64,000 nt of DNA, from positions 2,170,001 through 2,234,000 of the forward strand of contig NZ_CP107931.1 in assembly GCF_036023875.1 (NCBI RefSeq), in the 5' to 3' direction. This document shows, one piece after another, positions 36,779 through 45,533 of this stretch. The position numbers and the translations under genes are program-made. The notes beneath the pieces are model-generated. The model was not told the DNA's origin. It saw nothing but the letters and a program-made list of their open reading frames with translations, and did no database searches. This stretch comes from Mycobacterium sp. NBC_00419. Its GTDB lineage: Bacteria; Actinomycetota; Actinomycetes; Mycobacteriales; Mycobacteriaceae. Each line of letters opens with the position of its first letter. The first letter of the stretch is position 1.

Positions 36779-36795
36779 GTTCCGGGTAGCGGAAC
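36779..36795 (+). promoter_or_regulatory. Perfect 17-bp island operator before the reductase gene
   Basis: GTTCCG-GGTAG-CGGAAC, perfect arms. CAGAGT (36824-36829) starts 28 nt downstream and ends 6 nt before the ATG at 36836, predicting a leaderless mRNA with the operator centred near -49. Confidence 0.8.
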
Positions 36796-36835
36796 GATCG
36801 CCCGGCCACCTACCGCGGCTTGCCAGAGTTTTGGG

Positions 36836-37834
36836 ATGGCAGACGATGTTGTCCACCGCGTCTCCGTTGCCGGCACCGACACGTGCTTCGAGGTCCTCGA
36901 GGGCGAGCGAATTCTGGGCGCGGCACTACGAGCCGGGGTCTGGGTTCCGTTCGAGTGCGGCTGGGGAAGCTGCGGCACCTGCAAGATGACCCTCGTCGAG
37001 GGCGAGGCCGAGACGCTGTTCAGCGAAGCCCCCTCGATCAGTCCGCGCGATGCGCGGCGATCCCGGATCCTGGCCTGCCAGAGCACCGCAAAGTCCGACC
37101 TGGTGGTCAAGCCGACGTGGGTCGAGACCAGCCCCCGCAAGGGACGCGAGACCGGGCGCCACGCGGCCGTGCTCACCGATCGCGACGAGATCGGCCCCGC
37201 GATCTTCCGCCTCCGGTTCACCACCGACCGGCCGGTGGCATTCCACGAAGGCCAGCACGCCGTGATCGACGTCGGGAATAGCCTGCGCCGTTGTTACTCG
37301 ATGTCGAACCGACCGGGCTCACAGCAGGTCGAGTTCATCATGAAGCGTTACGCCGGACGCGCCGGCAGCGAAGCAGTCTCCGCGCTGCCGACGGGAGCGG
37401 TGGTGCAACTCGAAATGCCATACGGCGACATGTGGATTCGCGACTCCACGGCTCCGGCGTGTTTGGTCGCCGGAGGCACCGGGATCGCACCGATTCTGGG
37501 CATGTTGCGCCGCCTGGCCGCCGATCACGACAGCCGGCCGGTGCGGGTGGTGTACGGCGCCAGCATCCGCGACGAACTGGTGTGCTGGCAGGAGCTGGCC
37601 GATCTGGTTCTCGAACTTCCCGACGCCGAACTGATCGGTGCACTGACGACCGCTCACCAGGGGTGGTCAGGCGTCGAGGGACTGGTGACCCACGCGCTCG
37701 AGCCGATGCTCGAGGGTCTGTCCAACGCCGACTTCTACGTCGCAGGGCCCCCGGTGATGACCAACGCCGTCACCGGCCAGCTCAAGGCGGCCGGCGTCCA
37801 GCTCGACCGGATCCGGTACGACAGCTTCGGCTGA
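36836..37834 (+). CDS. NADH:ferredoxin-type oxygenase reductase, probable TmoF equivalent
   Basis: A 332-residue reductase. An N-terminal plant-type 2Fe-2S domain has Cys41, Cys46, Cys49 and Cys81 (CGWGSCGTC ... ACQ). The FAD domain follows, with RCYSMSNRPG as the flavin motif, and the NAD domain has VAGGTGIAPILGML and YVAGPPVM. It should pass electrons from NADH to a monooxygenase. The phenol hydroxylase already has its own reductase at 45530, and the tmoABCDE operon lacks one, so pairing with TmoC is the simplest reading. It is a single-gene unit behind its own island operator, convergent with the dehydrogenase gene. Confidence 0.9.
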   Translation: MADDVVHRVSVAGTDTCFEVLEGERILGAALRAGVWVPFECGWGSCGTCKMTLVEGEAETLFSEAPSISPRDARRSRILACQSTAKSDLVVKPTWVETSPRKGRETGRHAAVLTDRDEIGPAIFRLRFTTDRPVAFHEGQHAVIDVGNSLRRCYSMSNRPGSQQVEFIMKRYAGRAGSEAVSALPTGAVVQLEMPYGDMWIRDSTAPACLVAGGTGIAPILGMLRRLAADHDSRPVRVVYGASIRDELVCWQELADLVLELPDAELIGALTTAHQGWSGVEGLVTHALEPMLEGLSNADFYVAGPPVMTNAVTGQLKAAGVQLDRIRYDSFG

Positions 37835-37842
37835 CCTGACGC

Positions 37843-39291
37843 CTATCCGGCGTCGGTGTCGATTTGCATGACAACCGCCTTGGGTTCGGTGAAGAACTCC
37901 CGGCTGAAGTTTCCGCCCTCGCGTCCGATACCGGAATCTCCGACCCCGCCGAACGGGGCACGCAGGTCGCGGATGAAAAAGCAGTTCACCCAGACGGTTC
38001 CGGCGCTCAGCTGGGCCGACACCCGGTGCGCACGGTTGAGGTTCTCGGTGAAGATCATCGCGTTGAGACCGTAGTGGGTGCTGTTGGCGCGGGCGACGGC
38101 CTCGCGTTCGGTGTCGAACGGCAACACCGCCACGACGGGGCCGAAGATCTCTTCACAGACCAGCCGCGAAGTGTCGGTGAGGTCGGTCACGACGGTCGGC
38201 TTGACCACCCAGCCCTCGCCGCGGCCACCGGTCCGGATCTTGCCGCCCTCGCTCTCCACCAGGTCCAGGTAGCGGCAGACCTTCGTGTAATGCTCCTCGG
38301 AGGCAAGCGGTCCGAACTCGGTGCCGTCGTCGGCCGGGTCGCCGATCACCATCTTCTCGGCGGCCCCGACGTAGCGCTCGAGGAACTCGTCGTAGATGTC
38401 GCGGTGCACGAACAGCCGGCTGCCGGCCAGACAGACCTGACCGGCATTGCGGAAGATCGCCTGAATCGACCAGGACACGGCGTTGTCGATGTCTGCGTCG
38501 GCGAACACGATGTTGGCACCCTTGCCGCCGAGTTCCAGACTGATCGGAATCAGATTGGTGGCAGCAGCTTTGGCGATGATGCGCCCAGTGCCCGACTCGC
38601 CGGTGAAGGTGATCCGGTTGACGTCCGGGTTCTCGGTGAGCGCCTGCCCGGCCGAGTCCGGCCCGAACCCGTGCACCACATTGAGCACGCCGGGGGGCAG
38701 CCCGGCCTCCTGTGCCAACCGGGCCATGATCGTCGCCGAGGCGGGGGTGTCCTCGGCCGGTTTGAGGACGACGGTGTTCCCCCATGCCAGCGCCGGGGCG
38801 ATCTTCCAGGTCTCCAGCATCAGCGGGAAGTTCCACGGCGCGATGGCCGACACCACACCGGCCGGCTCGAAGCGGGTGTAACTGTGGTGGCCCGAATCCA
38901 TCGGCAGAGTCTCCCCGGTGGAGAGCCGCGCGTGGTCGGCGAAGAACCGGAAGTTCATTGCCGAACGCGCGACGTCGTGGCGGGCCTGGGTGACAGGCTT
39001 GCCCATATCGCGGGAGTCGGCCAGGGCAAGCTCGTCGGTGTGCTCTTCGAGCAGGTCGGCAAGCCGGTTGAGCAGTCGTCCCCGCTGCGCGAAACCCATA
39101 TGGGGCCAGGGGCCTTCGTCGAAGGCGCGGCGGGCGGCGGCCACGGCGGCGTCAGCCTCCGGCCTACCCCCCAGGGCGATGTGAGCCCATGGCTTACGTG
39201 TCCAGGGATTGATGGAGTCGAAATACTCCCCGGCGTCCGGTGAGGATTCGACGCCGTCGATCACATGGCCGAAGAACGGCAGATCCGTCAT
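37843..39291 (-). CDS. dmpC: 2-hydroxymuconic semialdehyde dehydrogenase
   Basis: A 482-residue NAD-dependent aldehyde dehydrogenase. FTGESGTGR gives the cofactor loop (residue 225 area), LELGGKGANIVF carries the general-base Glu, and NAGQVCLAGSR the catalytic Cys. Sequence and neighbours (tautomerase, decarboxylase, hydratase) fit the oxalocrotonate branch of the catechol meta pathway. The ATG at 39291 has GGAG upstream and overlaps the tautomerase stop (ATGA). It is the last gene of the unit led by the hydratase at 41106. Confidence 0.92.
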   Translation of the reverse strand: MTDLPFFGHVIDGVESSPDAGEYFDSINPWTRKPWAHIALGGRPEADAAVAAARRAFDEGPWPHMGFAQRGRLLNRLADLLEEHTDELALADSRDMGKPVTQARHDVARSAMNFRFFADHARLSTGETLPMDSGHHSYTRFEPAGVVSAIAPWNFPLMLETWKIAPALAWGNTVVLKPAEDTPASATIMARLAQEAGLPPGVLNVVHGFGPDSAGQALTENPDVNRITFTGESGTGRIIAKAAATNLIPISLELGGKGANIVFADADIDNAVSWSIQAIFRNAGQVCLAGSRLFVHRDIYDEFLERYVGAAEKMVIGDPADDGTEFGPLASEEHYTKVCRYLDLVESEGGKIRTGGRGEGWVVKPTVVTDLTDTSRLVCEEIFGPVVAVLPFDTEREAVARANSTHYGLNAMIFTENLNRAHRVSAQLSAGTVWVNCFFIRDLRAPFGGVGDSGIGREGGNFSREFFTEPKAVVMQIDTDAG

Positions 39292-39491
39292 GACTTCTCC
39301 TGGTTCGCGCGCTCCTGCAACGTCACATCGCCTGCCGCCCAATGGGTCTTGGGCACCTCGTAGAGCACGACGCGGATGTTCTGTTGCGGCGCGTCGACCG
39401 CCTCTGACACTGCGGCGGTGATCTTGCTGATCAATGCCCGAAGCTGCTCAGGGCTTCTGCCCTGCGCCAAGGTGACCTGCACGAGTGGCAT
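39288..39491 (-). CDS. dmpI: 4-oxalocrotonate tautomerase
   Basis: A 67-residue tautomerase, typical for the family. After Met removal, Pro1 is the catalytic base (MPLVQV). Arg11 (AQGRS) and Arg39 (NIRVV) are conserved and position 50 is Trp where the classic enzyme has Phe. It ketonises 2-hydroxymuconate. The ATG at 39491 is forced by the Pro1 requirement; a GTG one codon upstream would hide it. The start overlaps the upstream stop (TGATG). Confidence 0.94.
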   Translation of the reverse strand: MPLVQVTLAQGRSPEQLRALISKITAAVSEAVDAPQQNIRVVLYEVPKTHWAAGDVTLQERANQEKS

Positions 39492-40279
39492 CACTGTCCT
39501 CCGGAGATGAAGATTGAACCCAGCGTGGTGAAGTGGAATGCCGTGCGGCTCCCCGGACCGGCGGGCAGCGCGTCGGTCATCCCCCCGGTCAGCACAATCT
39601 GCCCCGGCTCGATGGCCTTGCCGCGGCGGCCAAGGTCATTGGCAGCCAGGGCGAGTGCTTCGGCCGGATGGTTCTGTACCGCAGCGCCGGTCGCCGAATC
39701 GACCACCTTGCCATCAGCTTCCACGAGGACAGCTTCCAAAGCCAGGTCGATGTCGTACGGGTCACGGGCTACAGGACCGAGGATGAAGGCGCCCGACGAG
39801 GCATTGTCGGCGATGACATCGGTGAGGGTGAAGCGGAAATCCCGGTAACGCGAGTCGATGACCTCCGCGCCGGCGTAGACCGCCTCGACCGCCGTCAGTG
39901 CCTGCGCCGCGGTCACACCCGGCCCGCTGAGCCGGCTCTTCATGACGAAGACGATCTCGGGCTCGACCCGCGGGTGTATCAGCAGATCCTGCCGAACCGG
40001 CTCCCCCGCAGGCAGAATCATCGCGTCGGTCAGCCAGGCGACCAGCGGCGCGTCGACGTTCATCCGACGCTGCTTAGCCCGGCTGGTCAGCCCGAGCTTC
40101 ACACCGATCAGTTTCTCGCCGCGCGCCTCGCGCCGGCGCAGGGTCTCGTTCTGGATGGCGTAGGCGGTGCCGACGTCTAGGTCGGGCCACTCGTCGGTGA
40201 TCGGATCGCGATCGAACCGGCCGTCCTCGGCGGCCAACAGTTCGGCTGCGGCCCGCTCGACCGACCACGCTGTGGTCAC
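39491..40279 (-). CDS. dmpH: 4-oxalocrotonate decarboxylase
   Basis: A 262-residue member of the hydratase/decarboxylase family. LIGVKLGLTSRAKQRRM, PRVEPEIVFVM, DVIADNASSGAFILG and the decarboxylase-like ILLTGG-type end VLTGGMTDALPAGPG distinguish it from the hydratase next door. It removes CO2 from 4-oxalocrotonate, normally in complex with the hydratase, which is encoded directly upstream with a 4-bp overlap (GTGA). Confidence 0.9.
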   Translation of the reverse strand: MTTAWSVERAAAELLAAEDGRFDRDPITDEWPDLDVGTAYAIQNETLRRREARGEKLIGVKLGLTSRAKQRRMNVDAPLVAWLTDAMILPAGEPVRQDLLIHPRVEPEIVFVMKSRLSGPGVTAAQALTAVEAVYAGAEVIDSRYRDFRFTLTDVIADNASSGAFILGPVARDPYDIDLALEAVLVEADGKVVDSATGAAVQNHPAEALALAANDLGRRGKAIEPGQIVLTGGMTDALPAGPGSRTAFHFTTLGSIFISGGQ

Positions 40280-41106
40280 GACTGCTCCCCATCTGCGGCG
40301 ATGACCGCGGTGACCGAGCCCAGACCGGCCAACGTCGCGGTGATGACATCGCCAGGTTGGAACGGAATGGACGCCGTGATAGACCCGGGCAGGATCACTT
40401 GGCCGGCGTGCAGGGCCTCGCCTCGTTCGCCGAGCGTATTGGCCAGCCAGGCAAGGGAGTTCAGCGGTGAACCCAACACCGCACCGCCGGCCCCGGTTCC
40501 GGCGATTTCACCGTTGCGGTGCAGGACACACCCTCCCAGCCGCAAGTCAACCTCCCCGATTCGGCGAGCTGTACTACCCAGCACCACGCCGCCACTCGAG
40601 GCGTTGTCGGAGATGGTGTCGACGATTCCGATCTGCCACTCGGCGATTCGCGAGTCGATGATCTCGAGCGCGGGCAGCGCGAAAGCGACAGCCGCAGCGG
40701 CGGCCGCCACGGTCACCCCCGGCCCGGCTAGGTCGCGGCCGAGCACGAAAGCGACCTCAGGTTCAGCCCGAGGCTGCAGAAAACGGGCGGCGGGAATCGG
40801 GACGTGCTCGGGGAAGAACATGTCATCCATCAGATGCCCGAAATCCGGCTGTGCCACGTTCATCTGGGTCTGCATGGCCGGGCTGGTCAGCCCCACCTTG
40901 CGGCCCAGCACTCGACGACCCCCACCCACCCAGACAGCGACCTGGGCCAGCTGGATCCGGTAGGCGTCGTCGATGGTCAGCCCGGGGAAGCTCGACACGA
41001 GCGGGGCGACAGGCTCACCGGTTCGGTAGGCCGCCAACAGGGCTCGAACCGATTCGTCGATGGCCTCGGCTGTGCCGGGGACGAGCCCGGTTCCGGCGTA
41101 CTGCAC
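40276..41106 (-). CDS. dmpE: 2-hydroxypenta-2,4-dienoate hydratase
   Basis: A 276-residue hydratase close to DmpE: VLGRKVGLTSPAMQTQM, PRAEPEVAFVLG, DTISDNASSGGVVLG and the end segment LGSPLNSLAWLANTLG (key part SLAWLANTLG). It converts 2-hydroxypentadienoate to 4-hydroxy-2-oxopentanoate, the substrate of an HsaF/DmpG aldolase. The GTG at 41106 is chosen because it falls 7 nt after a TAGAGT hexamer set 28 nt from the perfect operator at 41148, so the mRNA is probably leaderless; the open frame itself extends upstream through the operator. It leads dmpE-H-I-C. Confidence 0.9.
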   Translation of the reverse strand: MQYAGTGLVPGTAEAIDESVRALLAAYRTGEPVAPLVSSFPGLTIDDAYRIQLAQVAVWVGGGRRVLGRKVGLTSPAMQTQMNVAQPDFGHLMDDMFFPEHVPIPAARFLQPRAEPEVAFVLGRDLAGPGVTVAAAAAAVAFALPALEIIDSRIAEWQIGIVDTISDNASSGGVVLGSTARRIGEVDLRLGGCVLHRNGEIAGTGAGGAVLGSPLNSLAWLANTLGERGEALHAGQVILPGSITASIPFQPGDVITATLAGLGSVTAVIAADGEQS

Positions 41107-41147
41107 GCAACGGACTCTATGCAGCCCGCAGGCCACCCAGGCGACGT

Positions 41148-41164
41148 GTTCCGAGCCGCGGAAC
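41148..41164 (-). promoter_or_regulatory. Perfect 17-bp island operator before the dmpEHIC unit
   Basis: GTTCCG-AGCCG-CGGAAC, perfect arms. Reading leftward, TAGAGT (41119-41114) starts 28 nt after it and ends 7 nt before the GTG at 41106. Confidence 0.8.
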
Positions 41165-41179
41165 GCTCGCCCTACTCGC

Positions 41180-42079
41180 TCAGGCCGACCTGAACGCGTA
41201 TCGGGCCGCGTATTCCGCGGGGTCCCACAACGGGGCACCGGTGACCGGTAGCGCGGTGATCGAGCGCCACTGCACGATCCACACCCGGGCCGAGTCGTCG
41301 AGGACCCATTCGCAATCGACCGGCTGGCCGGCCAAGTCCGCGACGGCACGCACCCGATCCGCCAGCGCGACGGCCTCATCGGTGGTCAGGGCCGCGGTCA
41401 GCGCTTGGTCAGCGGGCAACTCGACGTGTTGCATCCGCCGGTCTTCGCTGTACACCAGGGCGATCTTCTTGTCGCCGGTCTCGTAGCGCAGAACGCGGCC
41501 ATCATCGGCAATTTCGATCCGGTCCGGATTGACCACACCCTGAACCACGGGCTCCCCGAAGCCCCAGCTGCCTTCGATGACCAACCGGTCGTCACGACCG
41601 GTGACGGGGTCGACGGTGAACGCGACCCCCGAGCTGCGGGCAGGCACCATCAGCATCACCCCGACGGCCATCGACGGATTCGGGTGATTCGCGCCCAGCC
41701 GCTCACGGTAGGCCACCGCACGTTCACTGTGCAGACCCGACCAGCACGCCTCTACCGTGGCCACGACCTGATCAGCACCCCGCACCCCCAGGAAGCTCTC
41801 GTAGATCCCGGCGAAGCTGGCCTTGGCCCCGTCCTCGTCGACCGCTGAACTGCGGACAACCACAGGCCTGTCGGTCCCACCGCACAATCCCTCATAGGCG
41901 GCGGCGATCTCGGCGGCCAGGCTCTCACCCACTCCGTCGGAGCTGCCCTCGTATGCCGACGGAGTCACCACGAATCCCGGCGGCACGTCGATGCCTTGCC
42001 GGATGAGCTCCCCCAGCCTGCCCATCTTCGGTCCGGCGTTGTCGGTGTTGGCCTGCGCGAGGTTGATAACGGTGCTCAT
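41180..42079 (-). CDS. PEP-synthase-like ATP-binding subunit (PpsB/CreI-like aryl-phosphate synthase candidate)
   Basis: A 299-residue protein matching only the N-terminal ATP/pyruvate-binding domain of PEP synthase: GLCGGTDRPVVVRSSAVDEDG (key part VVVRSSAVDEDGAKASFAG), MLMVPARSSGVAFTVDPVTG (key part GVAFTVDPVTG) and the end EWVLDDSARVWIVQWRS. It lacks the phosphohistidine and PEP domains. The partner gene encoding the phosphohistidine domain lies directly upstream with a 4-bp overlap (ATGA). Two-subunit versions of this layout are known as phenylphosphate synthase (PpsA/PpsB) in anaerobic phenol degraders and as the p-cresol phosphorylating pair CreH/CreI in Corynebacterium. Phenol, cresol or catechol phosphorylation here is inference. 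Confidence 0.8.
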   Translation of the reverse strand: MSTVINLAQANTDNAGPKMGRLGELIRQGIDVPPGFVVTPSAYEGSSDGVGESLAAEIAAAYEGLCGGTDRPVVVRSSAVDEDGAKASFAGIYESFLGVRGADQVVATVEACWSGLHSERAVAYRERLGANHPNPSMAVGVMLMVPARSSGVAFTVDPVTGRDDRLVIEGSWGFGEPVVQGVVNPDRIEIADDGRVLRYETGDKKIALVYSEDRRMQHVELPADQALTAALTTDEAVALADRVRAVADLAGQPVDCEWVLDDSARVWIVQWRSITALPVTGAPLWDPAEYAARYAFRSA

Positions 42080-43800
42080 TGCGCGCCCCTCAGGATTGTG
42101 ACGGTGCCCGTCGCACCGTCGACTTGAACGTCGTCGCCATCTCGGATGGTGGAAGTGGCCACGCCGCACGCGGTCACGGTCGGCACGCCGTATTCGCGGC
42201 CGACGATTGCCGCATGCGACAGGGTGCCGCCGCTGTCGCATACACACCCGGCAATCCAGCTGAACGCCAATGTCCAACTAGCCGAGGTTGATTCACAGAC
42301 CAGGATGTCACCTGAACTGAGCTTGTCGAGATCACCCGCTTCACGGATGACCTTGGCACGGCCGCGTGCGGTGCCCCGCGCGGCGGGTATGCCGTGCAAC
42401 GTGGTGACCCGCACACCGGCGGCCTCGGCCCGCACTGCCTCCATGTAACCGCGATCCAGTCCATAGATTTCGATCAACAGCGGGTCATCGATGGCTTCGG
42501 GCACCGCGCCCAGCATCTTCGGCATCTCCGCACGACGGCCATGCCAGTGGTCGAAGTACTGCCTGCGCGCCTCGATCGTCTTCTGCATCCCGTAGTAGCC
42601 GCGCTGCCGTTCGGCGATGTCGAGTAACTCCGGCCAGAACAGGAACATCGTGTCGTCGTAGCAATCGGTGCCCAACCGCTCGGCCAGTTCCAGCGCCACC
42701 CAGCGCACCGGAAGAGAAGCACGCAGGTCGATGTAGTAGTTGTGGTCGTCCTGCCACCACGGAAAGTTCGCATGCTGCACCGAGATCAAGCCGGCGTCGA
42801 ACACCTGCTGCTCCCGGCGGGTCAGCCGGCCACGCGCCTCGTCGATCGCGGTCTCGCGTTCCTCCACAGCAGCCGCATGCGCGGCGTCGAAGTCGTGGGG
42901 ATGATCCTGGCGCAAGAACTCCGCGACAGTGCCCAGCACCGGCGTCGGGTCTTCCATCCAGCTCGGCAGAGCGACATCAGCGGTGCCTGCCGTGCGGTAA
43001 CCGTAGACACCGAGGAAATCGGAGAGCCGGCCCAGCCAAGCTCGCCCGGCGTCGGAACGTCCGAGCGCGACGGCCAACCCGTCGGGCGGGGTCGCGGCGA
43101 ACACCATGTCCAACCCACCGGACCGGGCGTCAGCCGCGAGTTGCCACAGCGCCCTGTCGGTTTCGCTGATCTTGGTTTCGTAGCCCTGTAGGAACCTGGC
43201 GACGGTACCCGCGTCGAAACCAAGCTCGCGGCACACACCGCGGAACCCGAGATAATTGGACAGCAGGGGGTACATCATCTCGAAATGGATCTCGAAGAGG
43301 CGCCGGTAGTAGCAGCGCGCCTCCACCAGCATCATCGCGAGTTCGTCGTCGGAGAGCGCCGATATGTCGCGGGAAGCCATTGACTGCCAACCTATTTCGA
43401 TCTCAGCGCGCCGCTGACGCCAGATCAGGTCGAATCGGTCCAGAAAGCCCGGCAGGTAGGCCCGCATGCGCCGGTCCCTGGCGGCGATCTCCCGCTTGTT
43501 GCGAACCGGCACGACCGCGGCGTAGGTGTGGGTGCCCGCGATCCGCTGTGTCATCCCGCGGCCCTGCGGCAAGGGCATCTGCTCAGCCGCCCACTGAGTG
43601 CCCCAGGAATAGCCGTCCTCGTTCCAGATCATCCCGAGCGGCGTGAGGCCGCGCGCCCAGTGAAAGTCAAGGAACCAGAATCGGTCCTTGTCGGCGGCGG
43701 TGAAGCTGCGGAACGGTTCGACGATGTAGGGCGAGTGGCCGAATGACGGGGTGAAGCCCGGATACCACTCGTCGGTGAAGAAGTCCTCGATGCTCAACAT
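42076..43800 (-). CDS. PEP-synthase-like phosphohistidine subunit (PpsA/CreH-like aryl-phosphate synthase candidate)
   Basis: A 574-residue protein. Its last 90 residues form the swivelling phosphohistidine domain of PEP-utilising enzymes: ARGRAKVIRE ... CDSGGTLSHAAIVGREYG, with the phospho-acceptor at about His529. The preceding 450 residues (YSWGTQWAAEQM, FHWARGLTP, HANFPWWQDDHNYYID) are typical of the substrate-binding part of phenylphosphate-synthase-like proteins and differ from true PEP synthase. It follows the IclR gene by 18 bp and overlaps the ATP-binding subunit. Probably part of the dmpP-dmpD-iclR-led mRNA. Confidence 0.8.
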   Translation of the reverse strand: MLSIEDFFTDEWYPGFTPSFGHSPYIVEPFRSFTAADKDRFWFLDFHWARGLTPLGMIWNEDGYSWGTQWAAEQMPLPQGRGMTQRIAGTHTYAAVVPVRNKREIAARDRRMRAYLPGFLDRFDLIWRQRRAEIEIGWQSMASRDISALSDDELAMMLVEARCYYRRLFEIHFEMMYPLLSNYLGFRGVCRELGFDAGTVARFLQGYETKISETDRALWQLAADARSGGLDMVFAATPPDGLAVALGRSDAGRAWLGRLSDFLGVYGYRTAGTADVALPSWMEDPTPVLGTVAEFLRQDHPHDFDAAHAAAVEERETAIDEARGRLTRREQQVFDAGLISVQHANFPWWQDDHNYYIDLRASLPVRWVALELAERLGTDCYDDTMFLFWPELLDIAERQRGYYGMQKTIEARRQYFDHWHGRRAEMPKMLGAVPEAIDDPLLIEIYGLDRGYMEAVRAEAAGVRVTTLHGIPAARGTARGRAKVIREAGDLDKLSSGDILVCESTSASWTLAFSWIAGCVCDSGGTLSHAAIVGREYGVPTVTACGVATSTIRDGDDVQVDGATGTVTILRGAQ

Positions 43801-43818
43801 GGCGACGTCGACTCGCGC

Positions 43819-44622
43819 CTAGGTCCCCCACGGCACGAGGCGGCCCAATCGGCGCGCGGCCTCCACCACCAGGCGGGTGAACTGTTGCTCGCAGCGGTCC
43901 ATCACCTCGGTGCGGCCCACGATCGACAGCGCGGCCCGGGCCCGCCCGGTGCCGTCGTAGATCGGGGCCGCCACCGACATGGCGCCGCTGGCGACCTCGT
44001 CACGGTTGATGGCCACCCCAGCCCGCCGGATCTTGGCCAGCGTGGCGTCCCACTCCTCGACGCTGCGGACCGAGTTGGGTGTGATCGGCGGGAACGAGGC
44101 ACGGCGCCGCGCCTCGGCGACGGCGGGGTCAAAGGCCGCCAGCACCTTGCCCGTGGCCGAGCAATGCGTGGGGAACCGACGCTCGGGCAGGGTGTCGAAG
44201 ATGTCGAGGCCCTCGCGGGACTGCAGGCGTTCCAGGTGAACCACATCGCAGCCGTCGGCGATACCGAGGTGGATGGTGTGGCCGGTGCGCTGCCGCAAGT
44301 CCTCCATGATCGGCAGGGCGGCCTGGCGCAGTCGGCTGCGGCTCACCGAGAGCTGGCCGAGCTCATAGAGATGCAGGCCCAGCCGGTAGCGGCCGGTGTC
44401 GGGGTTCTGCTCGACGAACCCGCGGCCGGCCAAGGTGGACAGCATCCGGTGGGCGCTGCTCTTGGCGACTCCCAGGCTGCGCGCCAATTCGGACACGCCG
44501 AGCTCGTCGTCGCTCATGAAGCAGTCGAGTACGTCGAGCGCGTTGGCAACCGACTTCAGAGCATCGTCACGATGCCGGGGGGTCACCAGCGGTCCGGGCC
44601 GAGCTCGGTCGGCAATGCTCAT
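43819..44622 (-). CDS. IclR-family regulator of the aromatic island
   Basis: A 267-residue IclR protein. The winged helix-turn-helix covers residues 22-82 (LGVSELARSLGVAKSSAHRML, key part SELARSLGVAKSS). The effector domain contains HTIHLGIADGCDVVHLERL (key part LGIADGCDVVHLE) and the family signature MSVAAPIYDGTGRARAALSIVG (key part VAAPIYDGTGRARAAL). ATG 44622 is chosen for its GGGAG upstream; a longer start at 44679 is possible. It lies in the middle of the dmpP-dmpD unit, whose promoter carries an island operator, so autoregulation is expected. It is my candidate for the protein binding GTTCCG-N5-CGGAAC. Confidence 0.9.
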   Translation of the reverse strand: MSIADRARPGPLVTPRHRDDALKSVANALDVLDCFMSDDELGVSELARSLGVAKSSAHRMLSTLAGRGFVEQNPDTGRYRLGLHLYELGQLSVSRSRLRQAALPIMEDLRQRTGHTIHLGIADGCDVVHLERLQSREGLDIFDTLPERRFPTHCSATGKVLAAFDPAVAEARRRASFPPITPNSVRSVEEWDATLAKIRRAGVAINRDEVASGAMSVAAPIYDGTGRARAALSIVGRTEVMDRCEQQFTRLVVEAARRLGRLVPWGT

Positions 44623-44699
44623 ACCTGCTCCCGTCGCGTGACTTGCGTGCAAAGTATGAACCACGTGAATTACCTCCATACGGGTTTGGCGTTGATCGC

Positions 44700-45533
44700 T
44701 CACGGAACTCGGGACAGGAAGTCCGCCACCAGCGCGGCAAACGGTCCCGACCGCTCGATCTGGGTCCAGTGGCCGCACCGGCCGAACACGTGCAGCTCGG
44801 AGTCATCGATCAGTTCATGCAGCCGCAGCGAAGTCGCCAGCGGAATGACCTTGTCGTCGCGACCGTGCACGATCAGAGTCGGCAACGTCAGCGCGGCGAT
44901 CTGCTCCTGCGGGGTGCTCAGCGCGTCCACCCAGCGCTGCCGGGGAGCGGGGAACATCGCGGCGAACGACTCCTGGAATCCCGGCCGGATACTGGCCTCG
45001 TAGCGCACCTGGGCCAACTCGTCGGTGACGAGTTCACGGGAGTAGGCGAAGTAGTCGAGCATCCGGCGCATGGCGTCCGGCGACGGCTGGTAGCCCCATA
45101 CCGCCTCCAGCGCTTCGGTGATGGGGAACGCAACGCCGACGCTGCCCATCAGGACCAGACGCTTGACCCGCTCCGGGTGGGTTACCGCCAGCCGGAGCGC
45201 CACCGCCCCGCCGAAGCTGTTTCCAACGACTGACACGTTCTCGAGCCCGAGGGCGTCGAGAAAGCCCGCCAGTTGGTCGACCCAGTTCTGCAGGGTGTAG
45301 CTGAACCCGACGGGACGGTCGGTGAACCCGAAGCCGACCATGTCGGGGGCATAACAGTGGAACCGGTCGGCCAGGGCGGAAAGCGTCTGTCGCCAGTTGG
45401 CGTAGGCCGTCACACCAGGCCCGGAGCCGTGGACGAACACCACGGGTTCGCCGGTGCCGACTTCCAGGTAGTTCGTCGAAATGCCGTTCGCGACAACGGC
45501 TTTTCCGATCTCCGGTGCCGCGAGCATGGTCAC
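44700..45533 (-). CDS. dmpD: 2-hydroxymuconic semialdehyde hydrolase
   Basis: A 277-residue alpha/beta hydrolase of the meta-cleavage C-C hydrolase type. The oxyanion segment is VHGSGPGVTAYANW, the nucleophile Ser106 in VGNSFGGA, the acid in HGRDDKVIP and His in FGRCGHW. It cleaves the ring-fission product into 2-hydroxypentadienoate plus formate or a larger acid, so ketone-type products from alkylcatechols can be handled as well as semialdehydes. The GTG overlaps the dmpP stop by 4 bp; an ATG two codons later is an alternative. Confidence 0.92.
   Translation of the reverse strand: MTMLAAPEIGKAVVANGISTNYLEVGTGEPVVFVHGSGPGVTAYANWRQTLSALADRFHCYAPDMVGFGFTDRPVGFSYTLQNWVDQLAGFLDALGLENVSVVGNSFGGAVALRLAVTHPERVKRLVLMGSVGVAFPITEALEAVWGYQPSPDAMRRMLDYFAYSRELVTDELAQVRYEASIRPGFQESFAAMFPAPRQRWVDALSTPQEQIAALTLPTLIVHGRDDKVIPLATSLRLHELIDDSELHVFGRCGHWTQIERSGPFAALVADFLSRVP

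Noticed and set aside
41180..43800. The PEP-synthase-like pair as a rifampin phosphotransferase or as ordinary PEP synthase
   Set aside because: Both of those are single long chains. Here the ATP domain is separate and the large subunit has an N-terminal region typical of phenylphosphate-synthase-like proteins, in a phenol operon.
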